Source: Asterias rubens
Lineage: Eukaryota; Echinodermata; Asteroidea; Forcipulatida; Asteriidae
Direction of reading: 5' to 3'
DNA: 64,000 nt
Assembly (NCBI RefSeq): GCF_902459465.1
Contig: NC_047063.1
Span: forward strand, 1,364,001 to 1,428,000
Shown: positions 1-12,970 of the stretch, piece by piece
Layout: the number at the start of each line of letters is the position of its first letter
Position numbering within the stretch: the first letter of the stretch is position 1
Translations under genes and position numbers: made by a program
Notes under the pieces: generated by a model
Told to the model about the DNA's origin: nothing
Seen by the model: only the letters and a program-made list of their open reading frames with translations
The model's database searches: none

Positions 1-3000
1 TAACACTTTGATTGCATACCAACACAATACCAGGGCAGGAAATTTACAGTTTTTTAAGCCTTATTTTTGTGCACTTAGCTACGTTCTGTACTTTAGAAGC
101 AGTGCAATGAAATTTAGCTCAGGTAGGAAACTAAAACCCAGTTCCCATGCAAGGCTCCACACCGCGGCAGGATTTGAACCGCGGTCCACAGAGGTGAAAG
201 GCAGGAGAGAAACCACTTGGCAAAAACCCAAATTATTTTCAAAGGGAGCTGATGTACTGGATTACTTACTGCGGTGTCGAAGACGTTGGTGAGGCAAATG
301 TCGTAGGTCTCCAGAACAGCACTGTCTCCTCGACAGTCATGCACAACCTTGATCATGGAAAAAAAAGATGCAAAGAACAGAGGATATTTTTATTCTACAA
401 TAAAACACCCAGATCAATTTTTGCAGTCAGTCAGACGGATGACATATTCCAGAAAACTAGCAAACCTAGACCAGCTGATTTTGGTAACTACAACCATTGT
501 TTGTCACTCTTACTTGCACAATGGATTAAGCCCAAACTTTGTATGTTTGTTATTTTATGCACATGGTTGATCACACAATACATGAACACTGACTGCCCAT
601 TTTGTTCGCTCCACCAATCACCAATCCTACATGTATATGTGACGGGTATAAAGTAATACCCCAACAAAAACTATTTCCTTGCATTCAATTTCCTTTTTGA
701 AGAGTACTTGTATCCTCGGGTGCCACCAATGGCGACCCCTCAGTCATTATTCTCTGCGTCAAAGACGAACCAACATCATTGTCAATTCTCTTCGTCTTCT
801 TTATACAGAACAAACGTATGAACAGCAGTCAGTCAGTGTCCTCGTATCCCACATTTTGGCCTCAAACATGTCAAAGTCTGAGTGTCACATTATGTGGAGA
901 ATCCAACACTTCTTCATCTGCAACACTACCATGTCTGTCATATGTCTTGAATCCAGAAATCTACCCTTAAGCTACCGTGTGGGTCTTATGTCTTGAATCC
1001 AGATTGTTAATACCTATAGTTAACCTCACCTTGATGACACTGTCGCTCTCCAGTAGTTTCTTCAGTTGGCTGGTATGGAAATTCTTATTAGACCAGTTCA
1101 TGACATCAAATATGTATGCTTGGGAATCGTTCCCCATGGGAGCAATTTGAATGGTAGACAGGTACTCTGAAGATCCTGGTTAACAAATCAATCAAAAGTT
1201 TGTCATTTTCAAGTACTCTTCAAATTAAAGGTAGGGTTTCCAGACAGGTACACCAGCAGAGTTGGCCGAACCGAATTCTGAATTAAAAGTACTTTTCGTG
1301 TACTTACTGTACATGACTTGTAGTCATGTAGAGGGATTTTGCCCAGGTTAAGTAATTCTGAAATGGTTAGGAGCGACTGGATGGGCTAGCAGTCAAAAGA
1401 TCTACTGTTTCAGTCGTTCTGAACGACTCGGGCGAACCTTGAAATGGTTTCAGATGTCGATCTTGTCATGAGCAGATCGAGCCAATGTGAAACCAAAATT
1501 GATTTGGGTTGACCTGCAGTACAGTCTCTCCTAATGTATTTAGTTCGGGGCGACTTTGGTGCACCTGTCTGAAACGGGTTAGATTATTTTTTGGTAAAGC
1601 TATCAAGAACGATACAAAAAAAAGTCACAGTTTCAGCTAATGCAGATTTTACTTCGCAACTAAAAATTTAGAGAATGTCAAGAGCATCAAACCCATTCAC
1701 AAATAGTGAGGTGACATGGGGTACCAACAGCATGGTCCCAGATCTGAATAACTTTTACAGAGATTTCCATGTAATTGATAGGGCATAAAGCCAAGCTAAC
1801 AGTCACTGGCCTTGAGGAAGTACCAGGGTGTAGTGTTTATCTTGCAATTACTTTACTGATAACAGCTGATAAGAGTCAGGATGAAACTGTTGAATTACTC
1901 AACCTGGGCAAAATCCCTGGGAAATAATAACTTCCATGGTAATAGGGGTTTGGCCCAGGGATATTAGCATGCCCAGTGTTTATTTCACAGGAAAATACAG
2001 GTGGTTCAGACCATATAGCTCTATGTTCAGACACAGTTCTAAACATGGGGTTGGGTTAAAACTTCCCAGGATTTTATTTCCTGGAAATTTGCTCTGTATT
2101 GTAATGTGAAAAATGGCTCAGTTACTCCTGGGGGCCCCACAGAGTTTCAAAAAGGTGGGTCAAAATAGCCACTTCACTTGTTTTTGACAGATTTACATTG
2201 GCTGTTTGTTAACACCCATAACAACTTTGGATTTTCCAAAATAAAATTGCTGGCAGCCGGACGGCGGACATTTATATCCACCCAGACTTTCTAGTGTCAT
2301 GCACCCTCTCTGTGATGCCACTGTGCAATGTACATAGGGCCTACACAAAGCAACACCAGGTTCTGGAAAACATGCCTTGTAAAATCCCTTTCTGGGTTTT
2401 TTGTGTGAACCCAGATTCCACCAACTAGAAAAAGAACTAAAATTATATGTAGGAAAAACCCTGAGAAATTACAAGCCTGCCGCTTTGAAAATTGTGATCT
2501 ATTTTGATTCTGGTTATAAACTAAACGCTCTAGTTTTCAAGAGCGTCACAATGATCAGTTATAATGTCAGTCTTTCCTTACCCTTGGTAGCTCTCTCAGT
2601 ATCAAATGCAACGACACTTAATTGCCTTTCCCTTATGATCATGTTGACGACATTAGCGACTTCCCAAGGTTTGCTGATGATGATGGCTCTGTCACCGAAA
2701 ATGCCGACGTCAAACGCCGGTAACCGTCGTTGGATCTCAGCCTCAATGCACGTCACTTCGGGATGGCTATTGGAGTAGAGAAATCCCAGGGAAGTCAGGG
2801 TGAAAAAGCGAGGAAGACTCTGTACGAATGTTGCGAGAGTTTCAACCGAGTCTAAACCATCTAAGACTTCTCGGCTCGCGCCTTGATACAGATTGTCCAT
2901 AATAGCTTCCAATGAGATGCCATTCCAACTCTTGAGGCAGTTTCTCAGGTAATACACCGCTTCTCCGGTGTATGATCCGAGGATGTCTACACTTAACCCC

Positions 3001-3377
3001 GTTCTCTTCTTATCAACTTGAAAGTCAAAAAAGTTGGATGGGTCACGATAGTACGGGGCCGGGGGCAAGATCAATCCATTCTGCCGGATGATTTTTGTCA
3101 CCACCCAGTTGCAGTAGTGTCTGTGGGCGTCGCTGTCCGCATACTTGGCTTTCCTGATGCTGGTGACCACAGTGAAACCTGGCCGTAGGAAGTCTTTCAT
3201 GGTTTGGACTGGCTGCAGATTTCCTCGGCGGATCTGGCCTTTGGTCACGAGGCCACGACTGCAGTCAGATAAACTTACTACTGCCCATTTGTCTTCAACT
3301 TCAATAACTGTGGTGAGTAGGCCTACACCGCCTTTTCCACCTCCTTGTGTAGGATTTCCTCCATTGTAGTGAGCCAT
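1..3377 (-). CDS. EXD1/egalitarian-like 3'-5' exonuclease-domain protein, 5' part (partial)
   Basis: Three coding exons read right to left: 3377-2582, 1175-1030 and 347-270; the gene then leaves the window. The first exon opens with ATG GCT CAC at 3377 and ends at a GTAAGG donor. Phases match across both introns (1, then 0). The first 250 or so residues hold a Gly-rich start, a beta-rich segment and a helical segment. A DEDD-type exonuclease fold follows: VVAFDTE (motif I, Asp and Glu present), YLSTIQIAP, then VVHDCRGDSAVL and LTNVFDT. The HDCR..S..L and NVFDT stretches are typical of the EXD1/egalitarian family, which acts in piRNA biogenesis (EXD1) or mRNA transport (Egl). The first two acidic motifs are intact, so catalysis is possible; the last motif lies outside the window. 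I cannot decide between EXD1 and egalitarian. Introns 348-1029 and 1176-2581 carry only repeats. Confidence 0.8.
114..225 (-). repeat. tRNA-derived SINE fragment
   Basis: The minus strand has a B-box-like GGTTCAAATCC. The flanking sequence closely matches 17340-17440, so this is one dispersed family. It lies in intron DNA left of the third EXD1-like exon. Confidence 0.5.
1232..1581. repeat. possible MITE with imperfect terminal inverted repeats
   Basis: Left end GGGTTTCCAGACAGGTACAC is mirrored at the right by GGTGCACCTGTCTGAAACGG. It lies in the second EXD1-like intron and has no coding capacity. Confidence 0.4.
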
Positions 3378-5247
3378 CTCAACAGCTGGTTCCTAAACCT
3401 GCCATACAAAATTAAAGACGAAAAACAAAATAAAAAAATTAATAAATTATTGTTTGTTTCTATAGTACTCTTTTTGGGCCATTTAGAATGTAAAAAAAAA
3501 TGACTAAATCTAGACTCTGTTGATCAGAAACATTAGAGCTTGAGACCATGCACTAGACTGCTCAGCCATGGCATCCACTTATTGATATAAATTTTAGTAT
3601 TTCATTGGTTTTATTTATTGTTATTCGTAGTTATACTTATTGTTAGCCTAATTTTATTATTTTGGGGGGAGGGGGGGGGGAATAATTTCCCAACCTCTCC
3701 TTGCAAGGATACTTTTTCTCAAAATGCAAACTGTCCTCAAATAGACCAAATCAACAGGTGGCCCATACAATCCATGCTAAGTAGCTTAAACCTAAATATG
3801 GTGTTACCATGGAGGAATTATTCCTCCATGGTTAGAGGAACTAAGAGAGATAGTGAGGAAAGAAGGTTTATTATAATAGGGGATTTAGAAAGCATGGTCC
3901 CATGGAAGTATTCTCTCTGTGTGCATACCACAGGGCTGATTTATGGACCTGGGTGTACTGGACAAGGATGTGGGACAGAAACTTGATAACTTGATAATTG
4001 GGTTAACATGGTTAAGGTCAGATGGAGCATGGATGGAGGCTGTGTATGGGAACTTCAAGTGAAAACATTTAATACTGGTAACAACAGCTGGGTTCAGGGC
4101 TTGTACCTACTTACTTACTACTTATGATTGATGGGAGAAATTGTTTAGGCTTCAGCCTTTGAGACCCCAATCCTATCATATTTTTCTTACAGTTGGCATC
4201 AAGCTCTTTGACATTGTCTTAGCATTTACTATTTGCTATGATTCTCTTGTAGAACAATTTGACGTCTGCAGTGACCCCTCCTAGTGAATAATTTCTTGCT
4301 ATCCACTTATTCTAATCCCTTGACCAGCTTAAAGGTTTTGATCAGGTCACCTCTTAGTCATCTTTGTTATAGTGTGTAGGCTTTAACTTAGAATGAGTTC
4401 AGGGCTTGTAGTCTTTCTTATTCCGCTAGCACATTAAACACACCACATTCTTCAACTATGACCTCAAGGTCACCCAGTACTGACCACTCATAAACTCCCT
4501 GGTCAACCACACTGCTACTTAACCTTGTAATTTTGGTTGCATTTCTGTATGACAACATTTTTAAATCCACTCCCATGCCCAGAATCTCCACCCTGACCAG
4601 AAAAACTCACTCCATCGACCCAGTTACTGGTGCGCTGTACTCCTTTTTTCACAAATTTGTCATTATCGGCGTACTTAACTAGTTCTGACCATCTGACAAT
4701 GTCATAATCGGTCATAACTAGTAATAGTATGACTACCTCAATGGTAAGATCGATAATGACAAATTTAGACAAAAAAGAGTACAACGGTGCCCCAAACTGT
4801 GTCTAGCACTCCATATTCCTAGCCAATACTCCACTACATACATTAGCTCCCAATGATGTTATTTGATTAAATTGCTGCAATCTTACTTCTGCGTAACATA
4901 GGTTAGGAGATTTAAGATCCTTCTACTTGTGTTTCGCTGCCTCAATGCCTGAGCCCCTTCATATCTCATTGACTCATTGTCCATAAAAGAACCTGTCAGA
5001 AATCTGCAGTCCTGTTACCACACTTCAATTTTTCAAGGGTGTGGAATCATCTTCCTCAGCACATCAGAGACCATCCATCCATGATCAGACAAATCTACCT
5101 CATTAGCAAATTTTGCAACTTACTGTTCTACTGTACAGCGCTATGAGCAATGACTGTTGTTGTAGGTGCGATAACGTAACCCTGCTCCCGACGGCGGAGA
5201 GGAAGGTTACTCCTCCCGACTGTTGGATTAGCGCCTTATAAATTTAA

Positions 5248-5280
<33 letters not shown>

Positions 5281-6181
5281 AAAAATGGTGCAGCCCCCCC
5301 CCCCACTCTTATGTGGCCCCCCCCCCCCCCGTTACTGTGTGCCCCCTCCCCCTCCCTTCATTGCGTGTCGATCCCCACTGCCCACCCCTTCGAAATTGTG
5401 TTGTGTGTCACTGCAGCTGGTAAAAGCAATCGGATGCAAGTGCAAAATCGTTTTGCACTCAGAAGTTTAGAGTCTTATCTCTTCTTATCTTAATCTTAGA
5501 AGTTAAACTTAAACTTTAAGTTAAAGTTAGAGACTTTAAATTAGAGTCTACATGAAAATCCACCATTATTGACCGAAATCTTAACAGGAAAAATGAATAC
5601 GAAAACGTGCAGTTGTAATTACATCATTAGAAAATACACGAGGATGGAAATTTACCTGTTTTTACTCTTGGTTCTTTAAACTTGATGACCGCAAACTTGT
5701 TTGACAACTACTACTAGTACTACCTACACAGCATAGCAATGTTGTCGTGCGTGTCGTCTGCACACACACACAACAACGCATGCTTGAAGTATTAGGTTGG
5801 GCTGGACCACTTTTTGCAGGTGGTTGGGAGTTGGAGGGTGGGTTTCCGGTTGCGATTAATAACAGTGGTTTGTTTTGTTTACATTGTTTGTTGAGTTCCA
5901 TTAACTTTTGTGGTGTAACTTTTACAAATCTTCTACACCATTTTAAAACATACATGTTTCACATGTGTATAATAATTATTTTTACAGGATAAACATAATT
6001 GTTTTCCCCAGCTACTAGTGTATTTGCCCGCCGGCGGCACACACCACGTGGACATTTTTAAAGGGTAATTTGCATAAAATTACCAAGCAGAAAGCGGAAG
6101 TTAAAAAGTTGTCATAATATAGAGGGCGCTATAACACTTTGACGGTGGCCGGCCCGGTGGGCCAACATCAAAATCTCCAAC
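3378..6181. other. divergent intergenic region between EXD1-like gene and TMEM115
   Basis: About 2.8 kb separate two divergent genes. It holds a G run near 3665-3680, an imperfect foldback around 4646-4775, a (GATT)n microsatellite at 5250-5283 followed by C-rich runs, and a CACGTG E-box at 6045-6050. The TMEM115 start codon sits in CAACATGGCG (6178-6187), similar to the YY1 motif. No convincing gene is seen. Confidence 0.5.
5250..5283. repeat. (GATT)n microsatellite
   Basis: Perfect GATT repeats follow a short sequence ending in GCGCCTTATAAATTTAACGA. This resembles the simple-repeat tails of LINE 3' ends; compare 33358-33381. Confidence 0.8.
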
Positions 6182-9100
6182 ATGGCGACTTCCACCACCG
6201 GACCGCCGATGAGCGGCCTTCAACAATTACCATCAATTTTCACGAAAAGTAGCGTTGTAATCAAAGCCATATCTGTTCTAGTTTGTCTTCTGTACATCAT
6301 CTCTTTCCTCGTGGACACAAAAACATTTCTGGAGGCGCTTGCTGTCACCCCGGCTCTGTTCTTTCCACCAAGTTTCCAGATATGGACGCTTTTCACACAC
6401 TCTTTTGTGGAGGTTCACATTTGGTTTGTGTTGATTGACATATTTTTCATACTGATTGCTGGTAAATTGATCGAACCACTGTTTGGAGCTCTTGAAATGC
6501 TCATATTCTTTTGTGTGGTGAATACTGGAGCAGCCCTGTTGTCGTCCTTCGTGTATCTATTCATGTATTTGACAGTGTTTAAACCGGAACTCTTGTTCGC
6601 CTCGCACATGCATGGCTTGGGTGGTTATGTTTCTGGAGTGGCCGTTGTGTTGAAACAGACCATGGGAGATGAGGACCTCGTTGGGAGGGGGATCATCAAG
6701 ATCAAAATGAAGGATCTGCCGCTCTTGATTTTGATGATCGCGATTCTGCTTAGGATCGTTGGACTAATCCCTGGGACGTCTCTTTGTATGAGTGCGTCAG
6801 GTAAAACGTTCCTTCATTTCCTTTGGATTGGAATGGAAGATAGGATCTCTCATCTGAGATTCCGCCGATGATATTATTTTGTGAAATGTATCATTATAAT
6901 ATATAAAGACAATACTGTGTAATCAATGAATCTGTAAAAATGCTAAATGCTCAGTTACTAAGTTAGTTGAACAAACATCCAATTCCAAAAAGACATGACA
7001 AGGTGTCATCCAAAAAAAGATTTTTATAAACACTACACTTTGAGTTTGACAACTTTAGGTGTTTTGTTGATATTTCTACAGTTGAAATCAAAGGAGGAAA
7101 CACAATTATTAATTGGAGACAAAAACTGCTGAAAAATCTAACATGGCACTCAATTAGCTGTGGTAATCTTAGTTCTTGGTCATGAACCTAGTTGACTTAA
7201 AGACATTGGAGTAGGAGGGGATGGGGGGGGGGTCGGGGGATTGATTATTGCAACTAGCAATCTAGCTAGTGGATTTCCTGATTATTATATGCTGTTTGGT
7301 TTGTAGGGGTGGTGCATATGTAGCAGGGGGGGCATGCGCTCTGAAAATTATAGGGCTTAGGGTTAGGCCCTATTGCTGCACTATACTGTTACTGAGACAC
7401 ACACAAATGTTATATTATGTTCTGCTTAGAAAGGGGTGGGGGTCTTTAAATGGTGGTACTCTCTGTTTTAAGGTGAATGCCTGTGGGATGTTACAGCTAA
7501 GTGTTTTAAACAAGCTTACCAGTAAGAGAGGAAAATTTCTTGTCATTTACAATCAGTACCAATTTTGTATATTAACAATATTTGTTATTCTTCTCAGGAT
7601 TGTTGGTGAGCTGGGTGTACCTTAGGTTTTTCCAGAGGCAAAGCAGCGGCAAAGGAGACATGTCTGATACATTCTGCTTTGCAACTTTCTTTCCCGAGGC
7701 AGTACAGCTACCAGTCAATGTTGTGTCCAACACAGGTATGTAGGTCAAAATTATGCTTACCAGAATAAGGTTATCAGCCAAACTACCGAGTCAGATGTAC
7801 AGTTTGTGACTGGTATCTTGCTCATTAAAATTGCAATCAGGGATTTTTAAAGCTGTATTTTCCGCTCAAGCGGGAAGCAGCTCTATGAAATTGGTACCTG
7901 GGTATCCAGTTCCAAAATTCCATACCAAGCTAATCAATCGGCTGAATTGTCTGTTTGTAATCTGGTGTGATCCGAGCCTACTTTTATGAATTTGGGTGCG
8001 AGACACCAAAGTATTTAAAAATTCACTCATTTGATTAAATCAAAAATTATTTTGTTCTCGACAGTTTACAGTGTTCTTGTACGGATCAAAGTCTGCAAGA
8101 AGCAGATCCGTAAGTACGACGTCGGAGCTCCGTCTCCTATCAACATCAACTTGCCAGGCAGTGATCCAGCAGATGCAGAAAGACGAAGGTTGGTAGAAAT
8201 ACTTATACAATAATCAATTAGGAGCAAAGTGTCTCCGTACTTTCTCTGTAAAGTGGGCTTGTTGGTATAAAGCACCACATGAGTTGGTAGAAACCGGGGA
8301 TATGTATTTTGTAACTAACTAACTAAGGCCGAGTTGGATATGGGACGCAGACGCGCTATATTTTTCGTATTTCCACGAGCGCGCGTGTGATAACGTATTT
8401 ATCTTCAAGCAAACTTGGCGCGTGACATAGAACACACAAGACGCATGGTAGTGATATTAGCCGTGCAATATAATACACATAATGAATGTTTATGAGTGCA
8501 ATGGTGCGAATATATTCATGAGTTGAAAGATGGAATGTTCTATTCAACGAATGGAACATTCCAGCTTTCAACGAATGAACATATTCGCACCATTGCACGA
8601 ATGAAAAACATTCATTATTTGTTTTATATAACATCCAAGTAGATCTTTGTCATTTTGATTGAAAGATACAACTTTCAAAACAAACAATTTCAACTGTAGA
8701 AGCTGAATGCTAGTAATTTTACTATGCCTTCTTGCAGTAACACCTGCTGCGTTACCAAAGACACGCGCACGCAGTGATGTTTTTACTCAGCCTTTTCGTT
8801 CCATCCGAAAAGTACCATTGCACGCTGCCAGCGTGCAATGGTACTTTTCGGATGGAACGAAAAAGCACGGTTAGTGACTCAGCGTGCAATGGTACTTTTA
8901 TTTGCTATCACGTGACGGACAATCCTCCAATCAAATGGCAAGGATCTGCTTGGGTGTTATATAAAGGTTTTTATCACCACTCCATTCTGCCAATCTGATT
9001 GGAGGATTAGCGCGTACTTGAAGATAAAATACTGTATTAGCAAATGCAAAAAAAATCAATAATGGCCTGATGTTTTGACCCTAGCAGAGTCTTTCTCGAA

Positions 9101-9921
9101 GGCTAAATGACAACACAACAAACATTTATAAACAGGTATACTGGTGTAACAGAACAAGTAGTCAAGTTGAAATAAAAGAGGGAGAGGCAGAAAGCATGCT
9201 GAAAAAGCAAGTGAAGAAGACATGGGGTGGGTGGGGGTAGAGGAAAGGTGCTGGTTTGACCACAATGGGTTGGAAACACAAAGGAAAAAAGCAAAGGTGG
9301 GAAGAGGAAAAGGAATAAGTAGTTAGCTCAGTTGGTAGAGCACCTGGCAAGTAAGCCCAGAGGTCATAGGTTCAAATCCCACTGTTGTCAGTTTGTTCTT
9401 CCTCAACTCAAAAGTGATGTATAATTTACTACTTGACTTCCATTGTGGTCAACTTCTCTACAACTATCTGTAATGATAAAAAGAAATAGCTGTTGCAAAC
9501 TGCTTACAAACCCGAATAAATCTAGCTAAAACATGTACAGCATTGCTTATGAACTGCCAAGCAAATTCAAAAGCCTGTTTTGGCCATCCTGAAAGACTGG
9601 CTTATAAAGTTATCATGTTGGAATTTCAACAGCAGTTGACTTTGAGAAATGAGTCCTTGAGCTCTCTACCATTGGGCTTTCAATCGTTTTAATTTTTATC
9701 AACTCCACAGACAAATTGCTCTAAAGGCACTGAACGAACGCCTGAGTGCCGTTGAGGAACAGACAGCCTGGCCGAGTATGGACGAACAAGCATCGACACC
9801 AGACGACTCAACATCTCACTTACTCCCCGGAGAAGAAGACAAGGATTCGGAGAAAGATGCCAGCAACAGCGAGAGCACACTGCTGACTATAAACGGCAGC
9901 GGGGAGATGCCACTGCCTTAA
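6182..9921 (+). CDS. TMEM115: transmembrane protein 115 (TMEM115)
   Basis: Four coding exons: 6182-6800, 7598-7735, 8065-8188 and 9711-9921, with GT-AG introns and matching phases, giving 363 aa (the human protein is about 350). TMEM115 is a Golgi multi-pass rhomboid-like pseudoprotease implicated in Golgi-to-ER retrograde transport. Visible features are hydrophobic segments near residues 25-45, 75-100, 103-130 and 170-190, a conserved IWTLFTHSF stretch, GKLIEPLFGALE, LKQTMGD, and LVSWVYLRFFQR at the start of exon 2. The cytosolic tail then has KYDVGAPSPININLPG, DAERRRQIALKALNERL and the WPSMDE acid patch, all hallmarks of the family. No rhomboid GxSG serine motif is visible. The tail end (residues 310-363) is acidic, Ser-rich and poorly conserved. 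Polyadenylation-type AATAAA motifs lie at about 10749, 10833 and 11381. Confidence 0.95.
8488..8616. repeat. long near-perfect hairpin
   Basis: GAATGTTTATGAGTGCAATG at the left pairs with CATTGCACGAATGAAAAACA at the right; GGTGCGAATATATTC and GGAATGTTC are mirrored inside. The loop is near 8545. Confidence 0.8.
8798..8863. repeat. perfect palindrome, about 31-bp arms
   Basis: TTCGTTCCATCCGAAAAGTA is followed by CCATTGCACGCTG, then the exact reverse complement. One arm (GCGTGCAATGGTACTTTT) recurs at about 8882-8900. Confidence 0.9.
9060..9400 (+). repeat. tRNA-like head and associated SINE sequence
   Basis: TAGCTCAGTTGGTAGAGC (A-box, 9327-9344) and GGTTCAAATCCC (B-box) make a tRNA-like segment at about 9321-9393, but the anticodon arm does not fold canonically. 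The upstream GCTGGTTTGACCACAA block also occurs at 20430-20470, so both belong to one dispersed family. Confidence 0.5.
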
Positions 9922-10019
9922 AATCAAATTAGTGTTCAGATTCTCAAGTAAGATCATTATCACAATAAGAAGGACTGTTGAAACTTGGTGTATACTCAGT
10001 GTTAAACGTCTGGTGTTAG

Positions 10020-10260
10020 CATTGTTAACCCTCCTACTGTCTGAACTTTTTTTTAAATTCACTCAGGTTTTGAGGGATAGATAAACTAAGCGAGTCTGCA
10101 ATATGGTATCATGTGGTATATGCGTCTGTGTAATACACAGTCAACCCTGCTACTGTCTGACCATTCTCTAACATTCACTGTGGTTTTGAGGGATGTATAA
10201 AGCTGTACAGGCTTGCAGTATGGTACCATGTGGTAAGATGCATCTCCACTGTACACATTA
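10020..10260. repeat. tandem copies of a roughly 120-bp dispersed repeat
   Basis: Repeated blocks contain CAACCCT(G/C)CTACTGTCTGA(C), a gap, then a TGCA(A/G)TATGGTA(T/C)CATGTGGTA block. The same family forms another cluster at 16550-17010. Confidence 0.6.
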
Positions 10261-10995
10261 TTTACATATTTAGTTTTGTGCACACTTGTGCCACCAAACA
10301 CATACAGCTCTGTATTACAAACGCTCTGTGGACATTCATTTTTTATTGTGTAAAAAAGAAAAAGATAATCTTCAACATTGGTGAAAATACTGTGTGGACG
10401 TGTGTAGTCCATATGGTGTTTCAAGTCCCAACATTGTGTGCACGTCTTTTGTTCTCACTTTGTATGTAAAGCTTGCCAAACCTGTGCAGTTGAATGGTTT
10501 CAAACGGTTGGTCGCTCTTTGTGAGAAAATGGTGCCAAGACTAGGAAGGGTTAAGTGTAGATTTCCAAACTCAATTTAAAAAAAACACCCAACATTATAA
10601 GTTGAAGCGAAATGTATGGCATGCTGTAAATTTCTGTTCCAGTTACAGAGGGTTATGAGAAACACAGGTAGAGTTTTAGGCTTTACTGTTTGTTGTTATG
10701 TCCCCTCATGTTTTGGGTGATGATTTTGTTGTTTTTCGGGGCCCCACAATAAAAACTCTTTGAAACTTATAGTGTATTTGATTTTGTTAATACTAACAAT
10801 ATACCTGCAGTACTTCCCAGTTCATGTTGTGAATAAAATGATGACTTTCTATTTAAGTAACACAAAAAAATACTCCATAATCATCAGAAACAAGCCCCCC
10901 CCCCTCCTCCTCCAATAGTTAAACCTAAACTTCTTGTCTGCTGACTTTTTTGTATTGTGTACATTGTAAACAGGCATGCAACTTTACATCTGATC

Positions 10996-11205
10996 AGGGC
11001 CCAATTTCATGGCTCTGCTTATGTAAGCATACTTCACTTGTTAGCAGAGAATATGTGCTTGTGCAAGTGCATATTTCACGTTACTAGGCATTATTCGCTT
11101 ACACAGCTAGCACAAACAATTTGGGTCTTGCACAGGTTAGGCAAAGAATGGTGACCATAAGCACAGATTTCAGTGGTAAGCAGAGCCATGAAAATGAGCC
11201 CAGCT
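10996..11205. repeat. foldback MITE, GGGCCCAATTTCAT family
   Basis: GGGCCCAATTTCATGGCTCT at the left is mirrored by GAGCCATGAAAATGAGCCC at the right. Relatives are at 21292-21555, 28450-28685, 29633-29750 (diverged), 37620-37690 and 42524-42662. Confidence 0.6.
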
Positions 11206-11559
11206 GAGTTTCTTGGTTACATGTATATGGTTTTTATGCTGTTAAAAATTGAAAAAAACATTGTACAAAGTCCTTTGCCTGGAAATATAGCCTTTCTTTT
11301 TTTCTGTTGACAAAACTTCAGTTGCATGCCTTTGTATAGCTATGGTGTAAGGTATTTTTATGCTAAAGAATTAAGAAGTAAATAAAGTGTATAGACAAAT
11401 TGTTATAGACTGATTGTAGTTGGCGCAATAATGCATTGTGTATAGTCATTTTATCAAATTATTTGGTATGGGAGATCAAAAAGGCTACTTCTGAGTGATG
11501 GAATATGCAGGAATTGTATATATCACTTCAGAACAGCCAAGCTTTTTAACCCGTTCCGT

Positions 11560-11740
11560 ATGCAGGCCTGTATGCTTTGTTTTTGAAAGGGCAAGGGCAC
11601 CCAGGTATTTTCCCCTTTGGTCAAGGGCACCTTATAAGGAATGTTTACATTTCTACTGGAGCATTTCAAGGGCACCAAGGCAATGACTAAGGGGCATGGA
11701 GGCAATCGCCATCGTTGCCTCCGTGACGTTTCAGGCCTGA
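11560..11740 (+). repeat. dispersed repeat with AGGGCACC / GGCAATGAC motifs
   Basis: Segments such as CAAGGGCACCAAGGCAATGA and a terminal AGGCCTG recur, diverged, at 14690-14830, 39400-39555 and 63820-63966. Confidence 0.45.
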
Positions 11741-12769
11741 GTATGGGAGATCAAAATAGCCACTTCTATAGAGCTTCTACAATGTAATAGTGATTATCTG
11801 TAGGAATTATATATCACTGGCTGAAAGTCGGTGAAGAAATGGAAAAAGAAAAAACGTTTTTTTGCTAGTTTTTAAGCTTGCTTTTTCGTAAAAATTATGT
11901 CAACAGCGATCATTTATTGTGTATAGGGTTAATTATTAAATTAAAAGGCACCAACGTGACCAGATACTCTTGTTTCAATTGTTTTGGGGCTCACTTTTGT
12001 TTTTGTTTTACTCAGTGAGAAAGACTTTGGACTCGGGTGACATACGAGCGAGACTTGCACAGTCTATTAAATTGCTTAATTACGTGTTTTTGTTGAATAT
12101 TTGAAATAATTATTCAGGATCTCATCCATTTAGTGTATTACTAATAAAAACCTTATTTCAGATAAAAACATGTGACGCCATTAAACAGAATTGGTAAGTA
12201 TTATAAAAACATTTATGTTGAACTTTAGTCCAAGAGCTTACTGATTATGAAGTTCATACTGGAACCTACTAGTAATAATAAATATAGACCTTTATGGAAC
12301 ACTTGTCCAAAACCAAAGGAGCCCTTTAAATCAATTTCAAATGTCCATTTTGTTGAGCCTCTTAAAGTTTTACTTTGTGTATGTTTTATAAATTCCATGT
12401 TGTTAATTACTTCCAATCCCAACTAATAACATTTACCCTGACTTTGGTGAATCAAATAAAGAGAAAAAAACAGCAAAGTCAAGTGTATGTGAAAGTGTTT
12501 TTGTTATTCAGAAAGTGGACTAACAGTGTGTAGCTTTGAAAATAACCGCTCGTGATTCTCGACATGTCTCAAAAATGCTACCAACTTTTGAAATGAAATT
12601 GTTGGATGCCATTTAAAGGGTTTATCTGCAACTACTATATAGGATTGTACCAAATAATAAAATTAAAAAAACAAATTATCAACTTATCAACGTGAAGCCA
12701 ATGCAGTAAAGAGGAGCACATACATGTAAGCTGTAGCTTCAAGCATCAACACCAAAGTAAACCAAAGTA

Positions 12770-12970
12770 AAGTAAACTCTTATTTATATATAGCGCTATT
12801 CACAAAAACCGTCTCAATGCGCTTTACATTAGTGCCCTGGTCATTGGGTAACTAACATCCCTTTAATCTTTCTCAGCTCCCTAGGGAGAATACAGCCGCA
12901 AGCTGTTGTGGCGCTCCCTAGGCTATTTCAAATGCCTGTAGATAAAGTGCTATATACAAATAAATTATTA
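12770..12970 (+). repeat. SINE-like element
   Basis: It contains TATAGCGCTATTCACAAAAA, CAATGCGCTTTACATTA and GTGCTATATACAAATAAATT. Similar segments occur at 31890-32200 and 52980-53250. Confidence 0.5.

Larger units (their letters stand above)
8330..9045. mobile_element. foldback element in TMEM115 intron 3
   Basis: It contains a long hairpin (8488-8616), a perfect palindrome (8798-8863) and a further copy of the palindrome arm at about 8880-8900. Imperfect outer inverted repeats carry ATTTATCTTCAAG at the left (about 8396-8408) and CTTGAAGATAAAAT at the right (about 9018-9031). No coding capacity; probably a non-autonomous transposon. Confidence 0.5.

Noticed and set aside
4515..4784. 89-codon minus-strand hydrophobic open frame
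   Set aside because: It overlaps an imperfect foldback sequence (4646-4775); no homologous family is recognised.
5662..5992. Short overlapping frames upstream of TMEM115
   Set aside because: No conserved domain; they lie in the intergenic region and overlap each other on opposite strands.
9321..9393. Functional tRNA gene
   Set aside because: A and B boxes are present, but the anticodon arm and acceptor stem do not pair; this fits a SINE head.
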